The position numbers were made by a program, and so were the translations under genes. A stretch of 64,000 nucleotides of DNA. Source: Mesorhabditis belari. Lineage: Eukaryota > Nematoda > Chromadorea > Rhabditida > Rhabditidae. Where the stretch lies: contig CAUEEP010000743.1 of the NCBI GenBank assembly GCA_958450365.1, forward strand, positions 868,001 through 932,000, in the 5' to 3' direction. The notes beneath the pieces are model-generated. The model saw only the letters and a program-made list of their open reading frames with translations, was not told the origin of the DNA and did not search any database. This document shows positions 45,940 to 58,633 of the stretch, in pieces (position 1 is the stretch's first letter; each line of letters begins with the position of its first letter).

Positions 45940-46275
45940 AATAACTACGAAGTCCTAGCTCCTTTTTCACAAGGTTCCGAACCGACCAATCCGAGATTTT
46001 CAGCTCCTTGGCCATTTTTCCCAAGCTTCGCTCGTCGTTTCGATCAATTCGCTGTTTGAAGAGCTTCCAGATGTTCAGGTGTTCACCGATCGAGGTCTTC
46101 CTTTTTTCGGCTTCTCCTTGACGTGTCCTTTCTCTTGCAATTGTTTGGCAAGCCGTTGAACAGTTCTGATGTTGGTTTTGAGCTTTCGCGAGATGGCCGC
46201 TTCGACTCTCCGGTTTTCAAAAGCATGGCGATCGCTTCTCGATGAGGGCAAGCTTGCATTTCTAAAAATACACAT
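45940..46275 (-). pseudogene. Tc1/mariner transposase N-terminal fragment (HTH region)
   Basis: The minus strand reads RTVQRLAKQLQEKG and KKGRPRSVNT, then after a frame break KQRIDRNDERSLGKMAKEL and ISDWSVRNLVKKELGLRSY. This is the paired helix-turn-helix layout with the GRPR linker of Tc1/mariner transposases. A frameshift/stop after SVNT and the lack of a catalytic domain make it a pseudogene. Confidence 0.75.
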
Positions 46276-46517
46276 TGAATGCTATGCACCATTCGAAAGA
46301 GGAAAAAAAACTGGACAAAATTCATGTTTTACACAACGTAAAAGGATACTTTTAAATCGCATAAAAGTTAGTTCAAAGAGACGCGACAATACTTTTCTCG
46401 GACCCTGTATTATTGTCTTCCTTTTTGTCTTCTTTTTTGTCTTCTTTTTTTTACTTAAACAACTTCAAAAAAATATCTTTATTGCTGGCTACAAGACATA
46501 AAACTTGTTCATCAAAA

Positions 46518-48837
46518 TCACTCTTTATTGAAGCGAGAGCGATTCTCATAATACTGTCGAATAGCATATTTAATATCATCAGGTTGATGACGTCTAGTGA
46601 AAATCACATGTTGTTGACAGAAAACGATCGAGGCACGACTTTTTCGACCTTTTTCCTGCATTGGCACCTCGAACATACCATATTCACCATCACTTCCTCC
46701 CTAAAATCCATTTACAGTCTGTCTAATTTCTTTCTTAACTTGTATTCTTTTAATTAAACAGGTTATCGAACATTTAATCGCCCGCTCCCTTTGGCAATCC
46801 AACTTTGAGCTCAAATTTCTTGGCGTTGGGCTGTTCAATTTAAATAGTTTTTGTACCAATCGACAGAGAAAAACTTGGCGCATCCAATTATATTAATAAT
46901 TTATAAATTGGACCGGCCAACACCAAGATATTATGAGCTTAAAGTTGGATTGCTAATGGAAAAAGGAGTGGGGCGCATATAAAATGTCTTACAATCACTT
47001 AAACAAACTGGTAATTGGTATTTGTGTAGAAGATTGCGAAGCGCATCAATTTTTGTGTCTCCTTTTGTGTCGAGGAAAGCAATCAAACGAGGTCGATACT
47101 CCCATCTTTTCTTTTCAATCAATTCCTGAAAGAGTGATTTTTCAATAACCAGATTCATTGTGCAGGTTTTTTTTAAAGGCTTTAGTTTTTAATTTCAACT
47201 CAACAACCTTAATAATATAGGCAATCGGAATGTCTCCAGCTTTCCAGATGAAAACGTGCTTTGTTGGTAATGACGTGAAAAATGGTGGATAATGAAGAGA
47301 GGCAAGATGAAGAGAAGAAACATCGGATAACTGAATTTTCAGCTTAAAATCGATAGATAAGAGATGCTTACGAAGTTGTAATTTTGAAGCGCAGCACCAA
47401 CGGCGAAACAGCGATGATCACACGCTTTTGAGCCCCAGAAATGAGCTGGTCTTAGGTACAGCTAAAGAAAGAGTATTTGTATTTATTGTAAGATCTAAAT
47501 ACTTTTGTAGGAACAGATTTTTCCGCTGTTTTTAGACATTGATCGATTGAAGTGGAATCCATAAAACGAATCAAGAGATTTTCACCGTATTTAATTCGCA
47601 CGCCAGTGGGCACAATTCTCATCGCTGTCTAAATGTTTTTTTGGCGTTTGTTTGTCAATTTGATATACCGTAAATACTGTAATAGTGCCCCACCCCCATA
47701 ATGACGCTGCGGAGTGTTGCGTAGTCTAGCTTTGAACGAGTTTTTCTCGACACTGGTTTATGCTACAATGCGCGTTTAGGTATCAAAAAATAGCCCTGAA
47801 TTTCAGCTATTTTTTGATACCAAAGACGCATTTTTTGAAAGTACGGGTACTTTGCAAAAAATGAAATACTAAAAAACTTTTGCGACTACGCGACTGTACG
47901 AGGCGGGGTGGGGCACTATTACAGGTTCTGATAAGCGGTTCTCGAGATTTCGAGGAATTTAGGCGACGCTCAGGGTGCACTACTATTAGAGAAAATTGTA
48001 GAAAAATACGGTAATTGTAAGTCAAAATAACGATTTGGGTTAAAAACCTTGGTTTTTTTTACTTCTATATAACGATTTTTTGATATAACGATTCCCAATC
48101 GTGGTGCCGACAGAATCGCTATATTGAGAATCGATTGTACATTTATGTACTGTTTTGAAAGTTTCTGACTTACATCCCAAATCTCTGTGTTCCGTGGGTA
48201 GATCTTGGATAGGGTTGATGCAAAGAAAACTTCTTGTTCCGCACTGTTTAATGAAGTTTCTTCTCCAGAACTGCCCGGTCTGAATTTGCGTTGAAAAACA
48301 TGTTATTTTCATTGCTTACTCAAAATCTCGACGCGAATTTTGAATGAGAGATCCCTCATCGCAAACACCGATACAAATCGAGTCACCGAGTTTTGTATCA
48401 ATTGTGACAGCAATCTGGAATTTGGAAATGCAAATGGTTCAATCGATTCTCTTAAAACGTACAGCATCAAGAGCCAGTTGTTCAATCGAGAGATTTATGA
48501 TCTTTTTTGGAACAATTCCAGAAGTGAGCACGATAGATCGAACACTTTTTGAAGCGGGTAATAGAGTAAACCTGTAAAAAAAGCAATAACTCGCAAGTAG
48601 CTGCTAGACACAAACCTTTGATGCAATGTGGTGTGTTCGATGACCAAGCTAATCAATGCTTTTGGCAAGCCTTCAAGGAGGAATTTTTCATCCTAGAAAT
48701 TTTATCAAACTATTCAATTCAAAGAATGAAAAAAACTAGTGCAGATAACTAACATCATTCTGATTTTTCAGAGAAATTCGATTGAGTGACGCTTCCAAAG
48801 ATTTAATTGTGCTTTCAGCCTCGTTCTCAGAAGTCAT
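46518..48837 (-). CDS. unrecognised multi-exon protein, about 419 aa
   Basis: Eleven exons: 48837-48754, 48692-48616, 48571-48463, 48414-48320, 48279-48174, 47628-47503, 47461-47372, 47330-47208, 47125-46993, 46873-46740, 46700-46518. Phases agree throughout, giving 420 codons including stop. Exon 10 uses a weak acceptor (gccaag) and is the least certain. The start MTSENEAESTIKSLEASLN is a short acidic helix. Later features are CDHRCFAVGAALQNYNF, HVFIWKAGDIPIAYIIK, WEYRPRLIAFLDTKGD, and a basic end RKSRASIVFCQQHVIFTRR with YYENRSRFNKE. No signal peptide or membrane segment is evident. I do not recognise the family. Exon 5 has a partial copy at 52448-52537, and intron 5 contains a MITE. Confidence 0.65.
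47668..48011. mobile_element. CCGTA-family MITE copy 3, chimeric right end
   Basis: The left end CCGTAAATACTGTAATAGTG follows a TA, but the matching right arm stops at 47924 (..GCACTATTACAG). A second terminus (GTGCACTACTATTAGAG..ATACGG, then TA), like that of the 29495 element, closes it at 48011. It is in intron 5 of the unrecognised gene. Confidence 0.75.
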
Positions 48838-50746
48838 TCTAAAGCAATTGAAAAGAAAATTGAAGCAATTGAAAAGCAATTAAAGCAATTGAAAATTTTG
48901 GTGTAAATGCTCTGGTGTAAAGTAAAGTTGATAAATAATTGAGGAAATCAAAAGTCCTTTGTTTTAGAGGAAAATTTTGTGGGTCTTTTTGGTGAAGAGA
49001 GGATTGAAGCTTGCGATTGGGGCACTGTGTAAAATCCTCTCGAAATCTTTCGCAAACCAAAGAGAACCCTTTTTTTTCTTCATTTCTTCAGCACAAACTC
49101 GCTTCTTTGCGTTTTTCAGCGGAACTTTTCGGCAAGCATTCAACTCAATCATACATTTACATGCTATTGAAACGAATTGAAGAGTTGTAATGGATCGGAA
49201 CTTTTATGGAATTTAAAAGTGCTGATTAAAAGTATAACATGTGACTCTTTAAATTCCATAGGATCTTGTATTAACAGAATCAATCAAATCAATTAAACTA
49301 GTATAATAAAATTTGATAAAAACAGAAGATTTGGTTAACAGATTGTATTGGGTTGGTGAATTGAAAACTGCCGGACTTTGAACTAAAATTTATTCAACAT
49401 AAAACCATGAATTCATTCCAAATAATTTGCCATTATTATTGACGACTTCTGCTCATTTTACGGGCAATTTGCGGATTCCTCTTTCGTAGTAGGATTTTGG
49501 TTTGTGTGTGAGACAAGTGTGAGACTCAAAAATCGAGGACTGAAGATGTCCCAGTTTGAGCACTTTCTTCAAAAGAAACCCATTTTGGTGTCAATAGAAA
49601 AGTTGTAGAGAATCAAAAATCAGGCTCATAGCCAAATTTCTAAAAAGATACACTTAGTAGTTTCGCTTAAAATGCAAGTTTTGTGAAAGTTTCGTAAATT
49701 TGGCATTTCTTGAAAACCAGTTTTTGAATCGTTCTGAAAATTTGGATATATGCTTCATTTTTGATTCTCTACAACTTTTCCATTGACACCAAAATGGGTT
49801 TCTTTTGAAGAAAGTGCTCAAACTGTCACATATGACAATAGCCGGCAGTTTTCAATTCACCAATCCAATAGTTAGCCCAATTATCGTGCAAAAATTTTAG
49901 GTGCTGGATTTGTGTAACTTCATGGAGAGAAGATTGTCAGTGGGATCATTGGTTTGGCTGATATCAAAGCTGATTCTTGCTTTATTCTTGATTTTTTTTT
50001 CTGTTAAATCTAATTGTATAAAATACTAGGTATGTATTAATGGTTTTTGATTTCTAAATAGTTAGATTTTCTTTGATTTCTCAATAGTTAAGTCACATTT
50101 TTCAATTCACCAACCCAATATTAGAGAGATTTATGGTAATTGATTTAAAATTTCAGACCTCAATCCGTAGCATTTACATGCTATTGAAACGAATTGAAGA
50201 GTTGTAATGGATCGAAACTTTTATGCCACTTTAAAAGTGCTGATTAAAAGTATAACCTGTGACTCTTTAAATTCCAGAGGATCTTGTATTAACAGAAGCA
50301 ATTAAATCAATTAAACTAGTATAATAAAATTTGATAAAAACAGAAGATTTGGTTAACAGATTGTACTTTGAAGAAGGGGTTCTCTTTGTGACGTTTCAGT
50401 TCGGTTTAATCAGCATTTGGTGCTGTAATGAGCCTTCGGCTGCCAAAAATCTTTTCTTTAATGTGTACAGGTGAGTGCTCAAAGCGATTGCAGCTATAAG
50501 GTAACTGTTTGCACCAAAAAAAGGACCGGTCACCTGTTCTTCTCTGATTTCTCTCTCGAAAGCCCACTCTCTGCTTCGACCATAATTGCTGATATAGCAT
50601 GTTTTCTTCATTTAGAGAGAATCGATCGATGAGTTCTTGCTTTTTCTCTCGCTGATTTCATTGTTCTCTCGATTTCGAAAAGTCTCTTGGGTATTTTATT
50701 CACTTTTTACATGTTAGTGATTTGTTGCAGCGATTTGATTGATCTC
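48838..50746. repeat. spacer with a 190-bp direct duplication
   Basis: Segments 49158-49347 and 50173-50367 are nearly identical (shared CATGCTATTGAAACGAATTG, TAAAAGTGCTGATTAAAAGT, ATAAAATTTGATAAAAACAG). In the first copy the run is interrupted after GATTGTA by a mariner-like element. A solo terminus of the same element lies at 50102-50121. No gene was found between them. Confidence 0.8.
49348..49868. mobile_element. mariner-like non-autonomous element, copy 2
   Basis: 521 bp with ends TTGGGTTGGTGAATTGAAAA and its complement (one mismatch on the right), flanked by TA on both sides. It is in the opposite orientation to copy 1 (9392-9921) and lacks coding sequence. Confidence 0.88.
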
Positions 50747-51993
50747 ATGGACGATCGAGATGTCGAATATTGGCCTGATCTTGGTGCTGATCTTGGGACA
50801 TCGTCCATGTATGAAGTAAGTTCATTGCTTTGACAAATATTGATAAGATTAAAGCATATTTAGAAGGATTTTTATTCTTTAAACGGTAATTTCAGGATGC
50901 ATTAGATGAAAGAATCGACAGCGATTCCGAGCTTCGGAAGCTTTGTGTCGAAACAAAGAAAGTTCTTTCTTCGCGAGCACGAGATAGGTAAAAAGTTATT
51001 TCATGAAGTGATTCTATAACCTTCAAAATGTATTGCTTACTAGCTTTCCAACCGACACAGAGAGAATTATAGAGAAAGAACAAAGCCACTACAACCTCAA
51101 CTACAACTGCCCGCCTCACCTCCCATACCGACATACAGCAAGCAGGCATCATCTAGCAGTGAACATTCAAGCATCGAAAAGATTCAACCTTGTAAGTTTA
51201 ACTGATGAAAATGTGAATTTATGAAAATGCAGCAACGATTCGACGAAACTACCATGGTAGCCGAGCAAGAAAGTCGAAAAGTGCGACAAGTAGTAGAGAG
51301 GATAGTGGAGAGGCGAGACACCCCATGCAGTACATGGTTTCATTTCGTTTTGTTCTGTTTTGATTTCAAAAGCTCAAACTTTAGTATCCATCCGTTGAAT
51401 GGCAGCTGTACCCGGTGCTTCTCCAACTCAGCCAAACACTTCAAGCAATGTCGTCACAAGTATTTCCATCACTTTCGTCATTTTTTAAACAGAAGATTTA
51501 GTTGCATGAAATGGACACAGCAAATCGGCTACAATTGCGAATAGTCTATCAAATTCTTCGCATGATACTTGACTTTAAAAGGGTTAGTTGAAAAGTTGTT
51601 AAAACTTTTGAAAAAAGGTTGACAAATGAATTCTATAGTATGAAATGCCGCCGACTTTCAAAGAAACTTCTATAACATGGAATAAACTTTATCAAATCAT
51701 TAGTAGTATCCTTAAAAAGATCACTTAGCTTTTTGCTCACTTTTTGATCACTTAGCTAAAGAGCTTTTTGATTAAACAAACAACAGATTATATGGGCCTT
51801 TTATGAGCTCTAGAGAGGTCTTTTGAAAGTCGGCGCCATTTCATACTCCTGAACCCAATAGGAGTCATCACAAGGATGGTTGCCTCGATGGGTTTGGCCG
51901 AGTCTTCGATGGATGACTTTTATCTTTTTGTGGCCTCTTCTTGCGCGTTTACTTTGGATTTGGTATTCAAAGTTTGTTTTGTTTAAAATCTAA
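50747..51993 (+). CDS. tail-anchored membrane protein (unrecognised)
   Basis: Seven phase-consistent exons: 50747-50815, 50896-50987, 51061-51191, 51233-51336, 51385-51459, 51502-51582, 51862-51993. They give 227 aa from ATG to TAA. The N-terminus is acidic (MDDRDVEYWPDLGADLG) and is followed by a Ser/Pro/Arg-rich linker. Then comes a helical Leu/Gln region (LLQLSQTLQAMSSQLHEM, RLQLRIVYQILRMIL). The C-terminus is a single Trp-rich hydrophobic segment (LRWMTFIFLWPLLARLLWIW) followed by YSKFVLFKI, the layout of a tail-anchored organelle protein. The reading frame is open upstream of the chosen ATG, so more 5' sequence is possible. A foldback element splits the last intron. No family was recognised. 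Confidence 0.65.
51638..51848. mobile_element. foldback MITE in intron
   Basis: The left end AGTATGAAATGCCGCCGACTTT and right end AAAGTCGGCGCCATTTCATACT are inverted repeats. It lies between the last two exons of the tail-anchored protein gene. No coding capacity. Confidence 0.7.
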
Positions 51994-52209
51994 ATTTTAA
52001 AAAGCAAATTTAGAAGACGTTTTCTAATAGCGAAGACTTTAACGAAATATCTATAACGGGTTCCATTCGTGCTACTTTGTTTTCGAATAAATTTTGTTGT
52101 TTTTTTAATTTTACAACAAACTAACAAAGAGCTTTGCAACGTTTTTTTCAAATTTGATTTGATTTGACAGTATCTAGAGCTTGAACTTTAGTTTATCTTT
52201 TGATGCTGA

Positions 52210-52850
52210 TGCAGTACTGGATAATGAAATATCATATTTGAAAAACGATCATCACGTTCGCACGTCTGTAACTCCCTTGTCTTTGATTTTAAACTATTAG
52301 TGTTATACATTTTCTGAAAGCTCTTTTCAAGGGCTACACAATGGTAATATTAATATTTAGAAATACCGTGTTTTTTGACGCATTTCAGCGCGCGCGAAAG
52401 TAACGATCGTTTTTCAAATATGATATTTCATTGTCCAGTACTGTATATACTGTTTTGAAAGTTTCTGACTTACATCCCAAATCTCTGTGTTCCGTGGGTA
52501 GATCTTGGATAGGGTTGATGCAAAGAAAACCTCTTGTCTTCTTGTCTTCTTGTCAGATTTACTTTTTCGACTATATATCAACTTTTTAGGTAGAGTTTTT
52601 CATATGCAGTGCATGCAAAAAATTATAAAAAATTGTAACATACAGTACTGGACAATGAAATATGATATTTGAAAAACGATCGTCACTTTCGCGCGTCTGT
52701 AACTCCCTTGTCTTTGAGTTTAAACTATTAGTGTTATACATTTCCTGAAAGCTCTTTTCAAGGGCTACACAATGGTAATATTAATATTTAGAAATACGGT
52801 AAAGACAAGGGAGTTACAGACGCGCGAAAGTGATGAACTTTTTTAGTAGT
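52210..52850. mobile_element. nested foldback repeats with captured exon piece
   Basis: Positions 52210-52374 and 52642-52800 are direct copies (GTCTGTAACTCCCTTGTCTT; GGGCTACACAATGGTAATAT). Inverted pieces at 52380-52445 and 52800-52840 complement their left parts. CCGT/ACGG junctions at 52372 and 52797 resemble the TA-target MITE ends. A copied host exon fragment sits in the middle. Confidence 0.65.
52448..52537 (-). pseudogene. copied exon fragment of the 46.5-48.8 kb gene
   Basis: About 87 bp matches 48148-48237 almost perfectly, covering intron sequence, the splice donor and the 3' half of exon 5 of the neighbouring unrecognised gene. Identity ends near AAAACNTCTTG. It has no other exons and is embedded in repeats, so it is a DNA-level fragment capture, not a processed copy. 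Confidence 0.85.
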
Positions 52851-52932
52851 GTATGTGGATATCAGTTGTTGTTGATTTTTATCCGTTATCTTGTAGTATA
52901 GCTCAGAAAAAAAAGTGTTTATTTCTTTGAAA

Positions 52933-56531
<3,599 letters not shown>

Positions 56532-58633
56532 TTTTTTTACCTAGAAATTAGAAATAAATCTTATTCTACGGATTCAGAAGAATTCAGAAGAATCAGAAGA
56601 AGAATTTTTCAAAATGGAAAACGAGAGGACTAGACTTTTTGAGACTTTAAAGTTTGGAGTTCAATGGAATTAGGAAAGGTTTGATTGGAATCGGTGAGAA
56701 AGCAAGGGAGTCGTGTTGCCAAAGAGACTTCAATCCCCCGTCAAGTGATAAGGGTATCAACGATTCTCTCAGATTTTCTCTCTCTTTCCCCCTTTCTCCT
56801 CCAAATGTCAGTCAAAAAACAATGTAGCCTCAACTTCTCGCACCATCACCAAAAAAAAAATTTAGCAAACGTGAATCGGAATTTCTAAAGCAAGATCGAC
56901 TGAAACTGTCAGAGGGATTCAAACTTCAGGAATCAGTGAAAGTAGTGGTATTTCATCGTTGCCGAAGCTCCCACTTATACTATACCTCTCAAGACTCTTC
57001 AAACGTGCATGCGTTACCCGTAAACGCCAAGAGTTACCTATTCACTTTAGAAATTTTCGATAAAACTCAATTTTCTTCCAAAACCAATCAACATCTTCAT
57101 TGTTTAGCTTTTAATTTACCGTAAAACAGTACTTATAGTGACTACCCAGTCAGATCCACCCGAAAATCACTTTTTCTGGGGTAGTTTTTTTGCGTAGCTC
57201 CCGTATTTCATAGTGAGAGTTTGGGAGCTTTTGATCGACTTTCGGGGACCTGAAGTCGCCTCCGCCTACTCCAACGCCTGTTCTGGACACTCAATTAACC
57301 CAAAGAAAGTGTTTTTGCATGTTGAAAAATCCTCCTCCGAGATTTTAGATGGGCTCTCCTTATCCAAGCCAGCAATCAAATACACTATAAAGGTGGCGAA
57401 AAAGTAGTTTTAGGGTGAATCTGATTGAGGCCAGTAATCTCCATAAGTACTTTTTTTGAAAGTACTTCATAAGTACTTTTTTACTTTCTTCTAATCGATT
57501 TACTTTTACTTTTCTTATCATCGATTTACTTTAGATTTTACTGCATCACTTTTAGGTTATACCTAGTGATAGTATACATTATTTTAAGCACTTTTCACAA
57601 AATAGTTTTGAAAAGAAAAAAAAAATTGAAATTAGCATCAAATTAACTTATTGGTTTTGGGATGAACTAGGAAAAAGGGCAATGGCGAGAGGGTACTTGT
57701 GGTGTTGACGTGAAGAGGTCGGTGGGGCCTTTTTGCTCGCTTCTGCACTCACCCATAATCCGACCAACTAACATGGTTTGTCCGAGAGATTTTCCCGACA
57801 TACCTGCAGGGAAAAGAGGCCAAGGGAATGGTGCTCTCGGCTCTCGGCTACCAACCAAAGCCTCTCCTTTCCTCTTCTCCGCTCGATCCGACAAACCAAT
57901 GCAAACCCAACGTGTGGACTCTGTTTGGATAACCCAGTTTTAGAGGTGGCTTGCCCCAGTGCTCCTCCTCGAATCGCTAATGATCATTGCTTCAAATATT
58001 TTGTACCTTGCACTGATACAACCTTGTAAAGTTTATCGTAATAAATCAACTTTAATTAGTTGTTCAATTTGTCTAGAAACATAAACTCTTCTTTTTCCAA
58101 ACCATTTATCTTTTTTATTGTCTTTGCAGGTTCCAAAGATACTTGACAATGCTTTTCCAATCCTGTTTCTCTTGAAAAAGTAAGACTTGAGTAGACTTCA
58201 GTAGACAGTAGACTTCAGTAGACAGTAGACTTCAGTAGACAGTAGACTTCAGTAGACAGTAGACTTCAGTAGACAGTAGACTTCACATCACATTTATTAT
58301 TTCATCGTTGTTTTTAAAAAAGAACTTTTATTATTCTAGATTGCTTTGAAGCTTAAACATTCATAAATTTCAAACTTAAATCAACAAACGTGAAAAGAGA
58401 GAGGGTAGATGGTGGTAGAATGGAGGAAGAGGATGAGGGAAAGCCCCGCCCCTTCTCCTCTTCTTTCCCTGTCTACCCCTAGAAGAACCAACACAACCTT
58501 CAGTTCAATTCTATCCTTTACTCACTTTTTCTATTTCTAGATTCTTTTAAAGATTGATATTTAAATATCTAAAGTTTCTAATTATCTAAAGTTTAAAACA
58601 CTTATTCATTCTTTCAGGAAACACCTTTTGAGA
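56532..58633. other. divergent spacer between ads-1 and the astacin-like gene
   Basis: It should contain the ads-1 promoter and the start region of the gene to the right. Contents: a foldback element at about 57131-57462 (GTACTTATAGTGACTACC against ..TCTCCATAAGTAC), a GC-richer block at 57700-57990 open in several frames, and a 17-bp minisatellite at 58191-58288. No gene was supported. Confidence 0.45.
58191..58288. repeat. 17-bp minisatellite
   Basis: Between five and six copies of GTAGACTTCAGTAGACA in tandem, essentially without mismatches. Confidence 0.9.

Noticed and set aside
57667..57943. Overlapping frames in a GC-richer block upstream of the astacin-like gene
   Set aside because: Both strands are open over the same stretch without motifs. 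Better explained as a GC-rich regulatory or repeat segment.
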